A DNA stretch of 64,000 nt from Sulfuriferula sp. (lineage in GTDB: Bacteria > Pseudomonadota > Gammaproteobacteria > Burkholderiales > Sulfuriferulaceae): the NCBI GenBank assembly GCA_013140765.1, contig JABFSE010000004.1, forward strand, positions 1-64,000. The letters run 5' to 3'. Numbering within the stretch: position 1 is the first letter of the stretch; every line of letters begins with the position of its first letter. Positions 36,277 to 45,011 of the stretch are shown in pieces. The position numbers were made by a program, and so were the translations under genes. The notes under the pieces were generated by a model. It was not told where the DNA came from, did not search any database, and was given only the letters and a program-made list of their open reading frames with translations.

Positions 36277-36753
36277 CTATCCGCCCCACAACCTATCACC
36301 CACCTTAGCTTGCGCATACCAGCGATTCAGCTCCACGCCTTGCTGTGCATCGTCGTGCTCATAGCCAGGCGCAAAATCACTAGACGTTATCACCGTATAA
36401 GGACCATGCTTAACTTCAAATATCACGCCGCCTTTATCCAGCGACAACACGCCATGCAAGACGCCCGCTGGGGTTTCTTCTACCGCGCTATCCTCGCCCA
36501 ATACAGTACGATGCGTGACGAAGCCATCGTCGCTGAATAACAGCACAACAAACCGCCCACGCAATGCAGTCAACAGCTCCCACGTATGCACATGGCGATG
36601 TGGGCGTATCACGGTTGCAGGCTCCATTGCTATCGCCAGCCGCTGTATGCTGTCGCTCAAATCATCGTGCATATTTGCGTTCATGCGATAGCGTGGCGAA
36701 GCAACCGCTTGCGCACTGATATTGTCCAATTGACTAAAATTTAGCTGCTTCAA
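36277..36753 (-). CDS. WbuC-family cupin-fold protein
   Basis: A 158-residue protein with the cupin motif RPHRHVHTWELLTALRGRFVVLLF (metal-binding histidines and glutamate, about residues 50-75) and the second cupin histidine in PAGVLHGVLSLDKGGVIFEVKHGPY. WbuC proteins are linked to O-antigen or capsule gene clusters in other bacteria, but no such cluster is nearby here. Enzyme activity is unknown. It is next to an unnamed minus-strand gene upstream. Confidence 0.85.
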   Translation of the reverse strand: MKQLNFSQLDNISAQAVASPRYRMNANMHDDLSDSIQRLAIAMEPATVIRPHRHVHTWELLTALRGRFVVLLFSDDGFVTHRTVLGEDSAVEETPAGVLHGVLSLDKGGVIFEVKHGPYTVITSSDFAPGYEHDDAQQGVELNRWYAQAKVGDRLWGG

Positions 36754-36762
36754 ATCTCACTC

Positions 36763-37062
36763 CTAGGCATAAACACGGGTTAATAATGGCAATTCATGAC
36801 GACGCGCATTGGCTGCTAGAAAATCACCACGCGGCATATAGTCGCCACGCGCCAATGACTCAGCATTCAACTCGGCCGCGCATTCCGACGGCACATCCAG
36901 CAATGCCGCGAATAACACTTCCAGCTCGCGCGCATCCACTTTCATGCGCCCGAATGGATGCCGACCATCTATCGCCACCCAAAATAAACTCACATCCCAG
37001 CTGTGGCATTGGACAGCAGGGTGTTGAAACCATTCGGTTAATTTTTGTTCAAGCGCAGTCAT
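36763..37062 (-). CDS. Hypothetical 99-residue protein
   Basis: The start at 37062 (MTALEQKLTEWFQHP) is preferred since the longer frame extends into the divergent promoter region. No signal peptide, membrane helix or known motif is recognised; acidic and helical, with ELEVLFAALLDVPSECAAELNAESLARG. It is nine bases upstream of the WbuC-like gene on the same strand and divergent from the EVE-domain gene. No function assigned. Confidence 0.55.
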   Translation of the reverse strand: MTALEQKLTEWFQHPAVQCHSWDVSLFWVAIDGRHPFGRMKVDARELEVLFAALLDVPSECAAELNAESLARGDYMPRGDFLAANARRHELPLLTRVYA

Positions 37063-37111
37063 GGTATTTTCCAGTAAAATAGGCAGATTGTTATTATACG
37101 TCGAGAACACC

Positions 37112-37567
37112 ATGCGCTACTGGTTAATGAAATCCGAACCCTCCGATGTCAGCATAGATGACCTTGCCAGCCTCCCCAATCAATCAGTTGCTTGGTACGG
37201 CATACGCAATTATCAGGCGCGAAATTTTATGCGCGACCAGATGCAAGTTGATGACGCAGTGCTGTTTTATCACTCAAGTTGCGCAGAACCTGGCATTGCT
37301 GGCTTGGCACGCGTCAGCCGTCTCGCCTATCCAGACGAAACCCAATTCGACACCAGCAACCACTATTTCGACCCCAAAGCCACCCGCGAAACACCACGCT
37401 GGCTCAATGTTGATGTGCAATTAGTCAAAAAAACCCGCCTCATGCCACTCAAGGAAATCCGCGAATATCCCGAACTCGAAAACATGCGTATTTTACAGCG
37501 CGGTAATCGACTGTCGATTACGCCAGTTGATCCACGCGAATACGAATTCATCATTAGCAAATTATGA
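37112..37567 (+). CDS. EVE-domain protein
   Basis: A 151-residue protein that begins MRYWLMKSEPSDVSIDDL and contains WYGIRNYQARNFMRDQMQVDDAVLFYHS, typical of EVE domains (bacterial relatives of thymocyte nuclear protein 1). The domain has the PUA/YTH-like fold and binds modified bases such as 5-methylcytosine derivatives in DNA or RNA. In some bacteria EVE is coupled to restriction or toxin genes; none here. The gene overlaps the next (GST-like) by four bases. Ligand unknown. Confidence 0.88.
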   Translation: MRYWLMKSEPSDVSIDDLASLPNQSVAWYGIRNYQARNFMRDQMQVDDAVLFYHSSCAEPGIAGLARVSRLAYPDETQFDTSNHYFDPKATRETPRWLNVDVQLVKKTRLMPLKEIREYPELENMRILQRGNRLSITPVDPREYEFIISKL

Positions 37568-38244
37568 TAAAACTCTACCACCGCTGGTCATCCATGCCCG
37601 CACAACAAGTGCGGCTCGCTCTCGCCTATAAGGGCGTCGCGGTTGAAAGCATCGCATTACCGCAGGCTGACGATGCCATCTGGTTTGAGCTAGGGCACGC
37701 TCGCGCTGATTTAGCCTTGCAAATACCCAATTGCGTCCTGCAAACCGATGCCATGCACATTCTCACTCAGCTCGATAATCTAGTGGGCGGCACACTCATT
37801 TTTCACGGCATAGTCAGCGCAGACGCTTGGCACGCACTCAGCGCATGGCGTGACAGCATCAGCCATCTGCGTAATCGCCTCTACGCCCCCGTATTACCCG
37901 CATTCAGCGACATAGGCGGGGATGAAACTGATTTAGCCCATTACAAAGCCCAAGTACAACACCAATACGGCATGAGCGTAGAGGCGTTATCCAACGACCG
38001 CTATGACGGCTACCAGCAACTTGCCAGCATCGCCCACTTAAACGCATTAGGCAAACACCTCAGCCAACAACGCTTTTACCTCAAAAACACCCTCAGTGCC
38101 TGCGACATCATCATTGCGAGCGACCTTTTTCCGCTACAATTACTCGATGGCGTTACATTGCCGCTAGATTTAATGTACTACATACAACGCGTAGAAACAG
38201 CCTGCAACACCAGCTTGCGCACTGGTCTTATACTTCAACACTAA
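37564..38244 (+). CDS. Glutathione S-transferase family protein
   Basis: A 226-residue protein with an N-terminal thioredoxin-like part (MIKLYHRWSSMPAQQVRLALAYKGVAVESIAL) and a C-terminal helical part (LNALGKHLSQQRFYLKNTLSACDIIIASDLFPLQLL). The usual IPFL..ALPQ signature is degenerate (ALQIPNCVLQT). It overlaps the EVE gene (ATGA) and precedes an unnamed 109-residue gene, so these likely form an operon. Substrate unknown. Confidence 0.83.
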   Translation: MIKLYHRWSSMPAQQVRLALAYKGVAVESIALPQADDAIWFELGHARADLALQIPNCVLQTDAMHILTQLDNLVGGTLIFHGIVSADAWHALSAWRDSISHLRNRLYAPVLPAFSDIGGDETDLAHYKAQVQHQYGMSVEALSNDRYDGYQQLASIAHLNALGKHLSQQRFYLKNTLSACDIIIASDLFPLQLLDGVTLPLDLMYYIQRVETACNTSLRTGLILQH

Positions 38245-38254
38245 AGGACACATC

Positions 38255-38584
38255 ATGACATTTATCGAATTACTCACTTTTATCAGCACCCACAGCAAAT
38301 ACGATATTACCGACGGCGACATCAACAATACGCTTAACGTTGCCATAGACGGTAAACACAAAAACCCCATCATCGGCGACATCATTGCGCAAATGTACAA
38401 AAATAGCGGACTAACCGACACCAACGCTGAAATTGAGCGTGCGCTGGCAATTAAAACCTTAGGGCCTATCCGCTTGTTTTACATGAAAGACGATGCCCCT
38501 GTAGAAGGCTTCCGTCTGGTAGAAAACATCGTTCACGCCATAGACGGCGCATTTAACGACGAGGCCATGCGCCTCAAAGCATGA
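38255..38584 (+). CDS. Hypothetical 109-residue protein
   Basis: A small soluble protein with AAAGGA before its ATG. It has no recognised motif; the sequence (TFISTHSKYDITDGDINNTLNVAIDGKHKNPIIGDIIAQMYKNSG) is mixed alpha/beta and charged. Ten bases separate it from the GST-like gene and its stop overlaps the TauE-like gene start (ATGA), so it is made together with these. No function assigned. Confidence 0.7.
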   Translation: MTFIELLTFISTHSKYDITDGDINNTLNVAIDGKHKNPIIGDIIAQMYKNSGLTDTNAEIERALAIKTLGPIRLFYMKDDAPVEGFRLVENIVHAIDGAFNDEAMRLKA

Positions 38585-39375
38585 GCCTGTATTTAGGCTA
38601 TTATTTGCTCATGGGGCTGGTATCTGGCTTCATCGCAGGCTTGCTAGGTGTAGGCGGCGGGCTGGTGCTCGTGCCTATCCTGCTCTGGCTATTTGTCCTG
38701 CAAGGCTTTGATAGCCAACACATCATACTCATGGCACTGGGCACATCCCTTGCCGTCATTAGCTTCACCGCGATTGCCAGCGTCCGTGCGCATCATGCCC
38801 ACGGCGCAGTTAATTGGGATACTGTACGGCGTATCAGCCCTGGCATTGTATTCGGCACGTTATTCGGTGCATGGTTAGCCAGCCAGTTATCGGCTGTTTT
38901 TCTGCATTATTTTTTTGTCGCTTTTTTATTTTATGCCGCAACCCAGATGTTGCTCAACTTCAAGCCCAACGCCCACCGTGAGCTACCCCAAAATGCTGGT
39001 ATGAGCATAGCAGGTAGCATCATCGGCATCGTCTCAAGCTGGGTAGGCATAGGCGGCGGCACGCTATCCGTACCGTTCATGCTCTGGTGCAATGTCAAGC
39101 TCCACTCAGCCATTGCCACCTCCGCCGCAATAGGCTTCCCCATTGCCGTTGCAGGCGCACTAGGCTACTTAATCACAGGCTGGCGTATCGACCACTTACC
39201 CGTCTACAGCGCAGGCTACATCTACCTCCCCGCATTTATCGCCATTGCCAGCACCAGCATACTCACCGCACCACTAGGCGCAAAATTAGCACACCGCCTA
39301 CCTGTCGCGGTACTCAAACGCATATTTGCTGTTTTGTTGTACGCATTAGCAATTAACATGCTGACACATCTCTAA
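38581..39375 (+). CDS. TauE/SafE-family sulfite/organosulfonate exporter-like protein
   Basis: A 264-residue membrane protein with two TSUP repeats: GLLGVGGGLVLVPILLWLF (about residues 20-40) and SSWVGIGGGTLSVPFMLWC (about 155-175), the usual glycine-rich repeated motif. About eight helices. Family members transport sulfite, sulfonates, sulfur compounds or other small anions. In a sulfur oxidiser a sulfite or sulfur-compound exporter is plausible but unproven. The start is coupled to the preceding hypothetical gene. Confidence 0.88.
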   Translation: MSLYLGYYLLMGLVSGFIAGLLGVGGGLVLVPILLWLFVLQGFDSQHIILMALGTSLAVISFTAIASVRAHHAHGAVNWDTVRRISPGIVFGTLFGAWLASQLSAVFLHYFFVAFLFYAATQMLLNFKPNAHRELPQNAGMSIAGSIIGIVSSWVGIGGGTLSVPFMLWCNVKLHSAIATSAAIGFPIAVAGALGYLITGWRIDHLPVYSAGYIYLPAFIAIASTSILTAPLGAKLAHRLPVAVLKRIFAVLLYALAINMLTHL

Positions 39376-39581
39376 CCGAGATACTTATCGCCTTGAGATT
39401 TACACCGCAACCACAACACCCATGACAGGACTCACCATATTATTCACCACCGAAGTCATTAAGCCCTGTTGCTGTTGTGAACTAGCTACCAGGGGGTTAA
39501 TCCAGCCATTACCTGTTTGAAAATGATTGCGTAAGCCGCACCAACGGCAACTCACTTAATCAGAAGAGTGAGACCAATCAG

Positions 39582-39733
39582 ATGGTGGCTACCAAGAGCA
39601 TCGTGGACTACATCGTCGGCTTTTATAGCTGCGCGGTTACATTCCACCTTGAACTAAACTTCACCGATTAACTATGAGCAAGATATGACAACTAAACAAC
39701 CTAGTGATGTGTCTGAAGTTGTTGACCACTTGC
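39582..39733 (+). pseudogene. Remnant of an IS3-type transposase 3' end and insertion-sequence terminus
   Basis: In one frame the sequence reads VATKSIVDYIVGFYS; after a frameshift another frame reads RLHSTLN then, past a stop codon, TSPINYEQ. Together these recreate the C-terminus typical of IS3-family OrfB integrases (DYI..FYN..RLHS.LGY.SP..YE). The following TTGTTGACCACTT resembles an IS3-family terminal sequence. No upstream part of the transposase (the DDE region) is seen in the 200 bases before it, so this is a decayed right end. The last codons of the DUF6036 gene on the other strand come from this DNA. The 39376-39580 stretch holds nothing else I can identify. Confidence 0.7.
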
Positions 39734-40309
39734 AATCCGTTCGCTTTCGACCTCGCGAGCTAAAACAACCGCATCCCGTAAATTCAATTTCAGCATTACC
39801 TGACCGCCGACGTACCCCGCCAAAGCACATATAGCACGCTGTTCAATCTCATCGGCGTTTGTCAGACCAAGTCGAACCAAAGCGGCGATATCGTCCTTGT
39901 CATTGTCGGCAAAACGGGCAATCTTGCTGACAGCCAAATCAAGGGGAGATAAGACATAAAGCCGAATATGCTCTGTCCCCATATCCAATGGGATGGCATC
40001 ATCGGTATAGTCCTCGTGCATCAAAGCAAAAGTCGAGTTGTAATTGGTGTCAAAATGGACGGCTCCGCGAGTCCCATCTTCCAACGTAACATCGACAATC
40101 AAATCGTTAGGAATAAATACTCGAGCACCGAACTCCGCATCGACATCCGTTGTGACACGCTCTGACGTATAGAGATGAACAGCCATGCCCCCAGCTAGAT
40201 AGACATTTACTGGGCTACGGAGTGAGAGCCTTGCTTCAAGTTGCTTGAACAACTCTCTTAGCCCTTCGGCGAGTGCAGTTCGCGTATGGAATACTGGGCT
40301 TTCTGGCAT
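39701..40309 (-). CDS. DUF6036-type nucleotidyltransferase-like protein, C-terminus altered by IS remnant
   Basis: A 202-residue protein with NVYLAGGMAVHLYTSERVTTDVDAEFG (about residues 35-60), the nucleotidyltransferase GG..hh......TxDhD-type motif, and LSPLDLAVSKIARFADNDKDDIAAL (about 125-150) as in DUF6036 and AbiEii-like antitoxin relatives. The final residues (about GQQLQTHH) are encoded by IS-terminal DNA, so the native end is lost or changed. The gene is four bases after a small partner gene, as in toxin/antitoxin-like pairs. Substrate and activity unknown. Confidence 0.75.
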   Translation of the reverse strand: MPESPVFHTRTALAEGLRELFKQLEARLSLRSPVNVYLAGGMAVHLYTSERVTTDVDAEFGARVFIPNDLIVDVTLEDGTRGAVHFDTNYNSTFALMHEDYTDDAIPLDMGTEHIRLYVLSPLDLAVSKIARFADNDKDDIAALVRLGLTNADEIEQRAICALAGYVGGQVMLKLNLRDAVVLAREVESERIASGQQLQTHH

Positions 40310-40313
40310 CGCC

Positions 40314-40604
40314 TTAGCACCATTGCAGTTGACGCGAAAGCATGTCGCGTAAACGCGGCAAACTCATTACCCAACCTCGCCTGATGACCTCAGCTGAAGC
40401 CAGCCGATCGTTCGGATGTAAAGCGAAATACCGTTCACTGGCTTGCGTCAAGCACTTCGACTCAGATGGAAACTGGGACTGAACAACCATTGCAGCTAAC
40501 TGAAACACGTTGGCTTCTCGCTGATCTTGCGCCGACTGCGTGACCTCCTGAGCGACAACAGCGCATCGGGCAAGTAGTGCTGATTCAACATCTCTAGCAG
40601 TCAT
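40314..40604 (-). CDS. Small partner of the DUF6036 gene
   Basis: A 96-residue protein from MTARDVESALLARCAVVAQEV (start at 40604; the longer frame adds six codons). It appears helical, with SEVIRR-like charged stretches (RLASAEVIRRGWVMSLPRLRDML) and no clear motif. It ends four bases before the DUF6036 gene. The gene order, size and accessory location suggest a two-gene module with a small first protein, but I do not recognise a family. Confidence 0.6.
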   Translation of the reverse strand: MTARDVESALLARCAVVAQEVTQSAQDQREANVFQLAAMVVQSQFPSESKCLTQASERYFALHPNDRLASAEVIRRGWVMSLPRLRDMLSRQLQWC

Positions 40605-40673
40605 TGCAATCACCCCCAGCACAACATGAATTTACGATTTTTGATAGTCCGACTGTACAGTGAAGCGACGATA

Positions 40674-40694
40674 GTTGCAATGCTGTTTTGCAAC
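40674..40694. promoter_or_regulatory. Inverted repeat upstream of the DUF6036 pair
   Basis: GTTGCAA-TGCTGTT-TTGCAAC is a perfect seven-base inverted repeat with seven bases between. It lies 70 bases before the pair's start and has no T run, so it suits an operator better than a terminator. Function inferred. Confidence 0.4.
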
Positions 40695-40855
40695 TTTTAA
40701 CTTGCGTGACGCGCCTCAGCACGTCGTTATTCAAGAACAGCAAATATAACTACAGCGCAGTCTGCATAGGCGCAGCACATTCTCTGCATCAACACGCCCT
40801 GCCGCACACCCCATCCCGCCCTGTGGCATTGGATGGCGAGTATTGGGCTAAGGCT

Positions 40856-41968
40856 TCAATGTAACAAACCGCCGCGCGTGCTGATAGCGGTAATATCGAC
40901 ATATTCAGAAGCGCGATGTGTACCGTTGACCGTTAAATAATAGCCGCCTAAATCCAAATTACGCGTTTGCATCAGTGCTTGATTAAGCTGTTTAGGTGCA
41001 TCGGCTTGCATCAGTGTTTTAACCAGCCATTTTGCCGCTAAATAACCTTCCATCGTCAAGTGTGACGGGGCTTCATCGCGATATTTTTTCATTGCTTTAT
41101 CAAGTTCACGCACCACGGATAAAGTAAAACTGGCTGGATGTGGAACGACCTGTGTAATCACTACGCCCGCCGCCGATTTACCTGCGATTTCCACCAAAGT
41201 TTGGTGGTTGATTTGTGACAAACCCAACAATAATGCGCCTGGTGAAAGTGGATGATAGGTTTTGACGAAATCAGCCGCAGGTAACGTTTCCAATATCATC
41301 AAAGTGGCTTGTGCGCGACTGGTTTTAATTTTGCGGATAGCCGCTTGCGTATCGGCATCGTTATTTTCACGCAACAATTGCTCGGCAACTAATTGCACAC
41401 CACCGCTCTGCAACACCGACTTAGCCGCCGCAAAGCCATTTTTACCGTAGGCATTATCGGCATAAACGACGGCCACTTTGGTCAAACCCAAAGTTTTGAC
41501 ATAATCCAGCGCGGCTTTTATTTCTTGCGTGTAACTTGGTCGCATAAAATAAACATGCTCCGCTTTGCCCAAATTCACCCCCGAAAATGGCGCAACTAAC
41601 ACCGTTCCGCTCTGCACAAATTCTGGCAACGCCAATGTCGCTTCAACCACGTTATCACCGTAATATCCAAACAGCACATCGACCTTATCTTTAGTTAAAA
41701 AATCATGGGTAATTTGATTGGATTTTTCTACCGAACCTTGGTTATCGCGTACATCCAACATGATTTTTTTACCATGCACACCACCTGCACTATTGATTGA
41801 GTCTATGTAAACCCGTGCGCCCGCCAGAAAGTCTTTACCTAAATCGCCATTCACGCCTGACATATCGATAGATTGACCTACGCGTATTTCTGCCGCCGCA
41901 CTCCAAGCTGAACACAGCACCAGACTTATTAACACTGCAGCTCGTACAAATCCAGAAAAATCCAACAT
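40856..41968 (-). CDS. Periplasmic amino-acid-type ABC substrate-binding protein (orphan)
   Basis: Starting at ATG 41968, the 370-residue protein has a signal peptide (AAVLISLVLCSAWSAAA) and a type I periplasmic binding fold: EIRVGQSIDMSGVNGDLGKDFLAGARVYIDSINSAGGVHGKKIMLDVRDNQGS is typical of the Leu/Ile/Val-binding (LivJ) group. No permease or ATPase genes lie next to it, so it may be an orphan or act in sensing. Ligand unknown. Confidence 0.87.
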   Translation of the reverse strand: MLDFSGFVRAAVLISLVLCSAWSAAAEIRVGQSIDMSGVNGDLGKDFLAGARVYIDSINSAGGVHGKKIMLDVRDNQGSVEKSNQITHDFLTKDKVDVLFGYYGDNVVEATLALPEFVQSGTVLVAPFSGVNLGKAEHVYFMRPSYTQEIKAALDYVKTLGLTKVAVVYADNAYGKNGFAAAKSVLQSGGVQLVAEQLLRENNDADTQAAIRKIKTSRAQATLMILETLPAADFVKTYHPLSPGALLLGLSQINHQTLVEIAGKSAAGVVITQVVPHPASFTLSVVRELDKAMKKYRDEAPSHLTMEGYLAAKWLVKTLMQADAPKQLNQALMQTRNLDLGGYYLTVNGTHRASEYVDITAISTRGGLLH

Positions 41969-42092
41969 AGTCCATCCCTGCCTAAACAATAAAGAACCGC
42001 CAGTTTATTGCATCTTTGTGACATTATCATGAACACACACGCAGGCTAAAAATCAGGTTAAAATTGGGTTTTACTTCCAGAGAGCACGCATC

Positions 42093-43319
42093 ATGCCCGT
42101 GAATTTAGCCGCACCGATTGCTGAAAACTTATTGCCCATAGCTGGCGTTACCATAGGCATAGCCTCGGCGGGGATTAAAAAAGTCGGGCGCAAAGACGTG
42201 ACCCTGATGTTGCTCGCGCCCAATAGCCGCGTCGCTGGCGTATTCACCCAAAACCGCTTTTGTGCCGCACCTGTTATCGTGGCTAAAAAGCACCTCGCCA
42301 AAGCTGCGCCGCGTGCGCTGATTATCAACACGGGCAATGCCAATGCAGGCACGGGTGACGATGGTCTGGCACGCGCTCGCGCTGTATGCGACGCACTGGC
42401 GGCACTGCTACCATGCCGTGAGCCTGAAGTTTTGCCGTTTTCCACAGGGGTGATTATGGAGCCACTGCCTGCCGACAAAATTATCGCCGCCTTGCCTGCC
42501 GCGATAGCCAACTGTAAAGCCGACAACTGGTTTGCCGCCGCCAACGCCATCATGACCACTGACATTGTTGCCAAAGCCAGCTCACGGCAAATCAAACTAG
42601 GCGACAAAACCATCAGCATCACGGGCATAGCCAAAGGCTCGGGCATGATACATCCCAATATGGCGACCATGCTCGGCTATGTCGCCACCGATGCCGCGAT
42701 TAGCCAGGATGCGCTGCAAGCCTTGGTCAAACACGCCGCTGATTTGAGCTTTAACTGCATTACCGTGGATGGAGATACATCCACTAACGACTCCTTTATG
42801 CTCATCGCCACAGGGCAGGCAGGCAACACGGAAATCACCGATTGCAACAGCGTGGATTACTTGGCATTGGCTGCTGCAATAACCGATTTATCGCGCGAAC
42901 TCGCGCAAGCCATAGTGCGCGATGGCGAAGGCGCGACCAAGTTCATGAGCATCATCGTCGAAAGCGGACGCGACCGCGACGAATGCCGCAAAATCGGCTA
43001 TGCCATTGCCCACTCACCGCTGGTCAAAACCGCATTTTTTGCATCCGACCCTAACCTGGGTCGCATCTTGGCGGCTATCGGTTACGCAGGCGTGGCGGAT
43101 CTGGATGTGAATACGTTGCAAATGTATCTGGGCGACGTACTCGTCGCTGAAAACGGCGGACGCGCCGCCAGCTATCAAGAAGCCGATGGTCAGCGCATCA
43201 TGCAGCAAGCCGACATCACCGTGCGCGTCGTCCTCAATCGTGGTGATGCTGACGCGACTTTATGGACTTGTGATTTTTCTTACGACTACGTCAAAATCAA
43301 TGCCGAATACCGCAGCTGA
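42093..43319 (+). CDS. argJ: Bifunctional glutamate N-acetyltransferase / ornithine acetyltransferase
   Basis: A 408-residue enzyme of arginine synthesis that recycles acetyl groups. The self-cleavage site is [20 protein letters not shown] (Thr nucleophile in MATML, about residue 189). Also [11 protein letters not shown], and the family end AEYRS. Length normal. The 3' end overlaps the DUF815 gene by 20 bases. Confidence 0.96.
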   Translation: MPVNLAAPIAENLLPIAGVTIGIASAGIKKVGRKDVTLMLLAPNSRVAGVFTQNRFCAAPVIVAKKHLAKAAPRALIINTGNANAGTGDDGLARARAVCDALAALLPCREPEVLPFSTGVIMEPLPADKIIAALPAAIANCKADNWFAAANAIMTTDIVAKASSRQIKLGDKTISITGIAKGSGMIHPNMATMLGYVATDAAISQDALQALVKHAADLSFNCITVDGDTSTNDSFMLIATGQAGNTEITDCNSVDYLALAAAITDLSRELAQAIVRDGEGATKFMSIIVESGRDRDECRKIGYAIAHSPLVKTAFFASDPNLGRILAAIGYAGVADLDVNTLQMYLGDVLVAENGGRAASYQEADGQRIMQQADITVRVVLNRGDADATLWTCDFSYDYVKINAEYRS

Positions 43320-44169
43320 TTTAAGCGGGCTCATCACCCGCGCCGAAAACGTACTGGCGCGGCTGGAACACTGGCTACCCGCGCCACCGCCGCCAGTTGA
43401 TTTAGCTAACGCCATCGCCTATCGCTGGCGGCGGCGCGGCGAACGTGGCTGGCTGGAAGCCATAGCGCATCCGCAAATGCTGGATTTATCACGACTCACA
43501 GGCATAGACCAGCAAAAACAGCGCATCAGCCAAAATACGCAGCAATTCGTCAGCGGCAAGCCTGCCAACAATGTATTGCTCACAGGCGCACGCGGTACGG
43601 GCAAATCATCGTTGATTAAAGCGATGCTCACTGAATATGCCGCACAAGGCTTGCGCGTGATAGAGGTCGATAAAGCGGATTTAGTCGATTTAGCCGACAT
43701 TACTCAGCAACTCGCAGGCAGGGCTGAACGTTATATTATATTCTGCGACGACTTGTCGTTTGAAGCCGAAGAAGCAGGCTACAAAGCCCTCAAAGCCGCG
43801 CTCGACGGCACGCTCGCCGCCCCGCCTGATAATGTCTTAATCTACGCCACATCCAACCGCCGCCACCTCATGCCCGAATACATGAGCGACAACGAAAAAA
43901 CCCAGCATCACGGTAGCGAAGTCCACCCCAATGAAGCGGTAGAAGAAAAAATATCGCTGTCTGAGCGTTTCGGGCTATGGCTGTCGTTTTATCCGTTCGA
44001 CCAGGACGCTTATCTTGCCGCCGTGCAAGTCTGGCTGATTGAGTTTCATGCCGTCATCACTAACCCCGACCAGCTCCGCCGCGAAGCACTGCAATGGGCA
44101 CTCGCACGCGGCACGCGGTCAGGGCGTACAGCGTGGCAATTTGCCCGCGATTATGCTGGGCAGCATTAA
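43300..44169 (+). CDS. DUF815 AAA+-type ATPase
   Basis: The start at 43300 ([27 protein letters not shown]) gives 289 residues. Walker A is [18 protein letters not shown] (about 90-105) and Walker [16 protein letters not shown] (about 145-160), the normal layout of DUF815 ATPases. The family is widespread in proteobacteria and its role is poorly known. The gene overlaps argJ, which occurs in other betaproteobacteria, and converges with the ODP-like gene with a four-base overlap of ends. Confidence 0.88.
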   Translation: MPNTAADLSGLITRAENVLARLEHWLPAPPPPVDLANAIAYRWRRRGERGWLEAIAHPQMLDLSRLTGIDQQKQRISQNTQQFVSGKPANNVLLTGARGTGKSSLIKAMLTEYAAQGLRVIEVDKADLVDLADITQQLAGRAERYIIFCDDLSFEAEEAGYKALKAALDGTLAAPPDNVLIYATSNRRHLMPEYMSDNEKTQHHGSEVHPNEAVEEKISLSERFGLWLSFYPFDQDAYLAAVQVWLIEFHAVITNPDQLRREALQWALARGTRSGRTAWQFARDYAGQH

Positions 44170-44948
44170 CGTGGCATTTTATAATTGCTCTGGTCAAAGT
44201 TATCAATACCGCATTCCAGTGTGGCTATCCAGTCCAAAAAGGCGTTCACCGCAGGCTTGCCCTGAAACCAGCGTCCATGCTGCGGGACGATGGCATTGAT
44301 GTCCATTTCCCGCACCATATTGACCCAGTAACGACATACTTTGCTCGACACCATATAACGCTGATGAAATCCCTGCATATACTGGATATGCTCACGAAAT
44401 TCAGCCAGCGTAGTAATCGGCGCAGTCACTTTGTCATGATGCACTAATGACGCACCCATATCGCCGCTAAATAAAATCTGCGCACGTGGATCATAAAACT
44501 GAAAATTGCCTTCGGCGTGCAAAAAGTGTGCGGGCACGGCCACAATTTCATCCAGCCCCAACGGTATGCGCATCCCCGCATCAGGAATACCGACTATACG
44601 CCCTGACGTTTTATCGCCAGTACAAAAGTGCGGCACAAAGCGCGACCACAGGCTGGACACATACAAATCCGCATCGGTGGACATCATCCATTTATTCAAC
44701 GACCCCACAATATCGGGATCTTGATGCGAAGCCAGCAAATACTTCAGCTTTTTATAGGGAAAATACTTGCCCATCCCCACTATCAAACCATTAAAAGTCA
44801 TATTACCCGATGGGTCTATCAATGCCCCCTCACCGTTTGATACAATCAAGAATTGATTAGCTTGCACCGCTTCCGCGTTGTCATCGACTAAATCACTGAA
44901 CATCATGCAAATATGTTCACCGTCATTGTAGAGTTCTATGGACATCAT
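44166..44948 (-). CDS. ODP-type MBL-fold diiron protein (flavodiiron-like, no flavodoxin)
   Basis: A 260-residue MBL-fold protein. Metal-site motifs are in flavodiiron style: HQDPDIVG (replacing HxExDHxG), HAEGNFQFYD and SGDMG, then PQHGRW. It lacks a flavodoxin domain, which matches oxygen-binding diiron proteins (ODP) used as O2 sensors or carriers next to chemotaxis genes in other bacteria. Here there is no chemotaxis gene adjacent. The DPD variation of the classical E-x-DH site is as in ODP. Role: O2 binding or sensing, inferred from family. Confidence 0.78.
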   Translation of the reverse strand: MMSIELYNDGEHICMMFSDLVDDNAEAVQANQFLIVSNGEGALIDPSGNMTFNGLIVGMGKYFPYKKLKYLLASHQDPDIVGSLNKWMMSTDADLYVSSLWSRFVPHFCTGDKTSGRIVGIPDAGMRIPLGLDEIVAVPAHFLHAEGNFQFYDPRAQILFSGDMGASLVHHDKVTAPITTLAEFREHIQYMQGFHQRYMVSSKVCRYWVNMVREMDINAIVPQHGRWFQGKPAVNAFLDWIATLECGIDNFDQSNYKMPR

Positions 44949-45011
44949 TACTCGCTATAAAGACACTAATATCCACATACTACAGCAGTACCAACAAATT
45001 AGGAAGTTCGT

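Noticed and set aside
42071-42670. 199-residue minus-strand ORF
   Set aside because: Antisense to argJ, which has its autocleavage motif intact.
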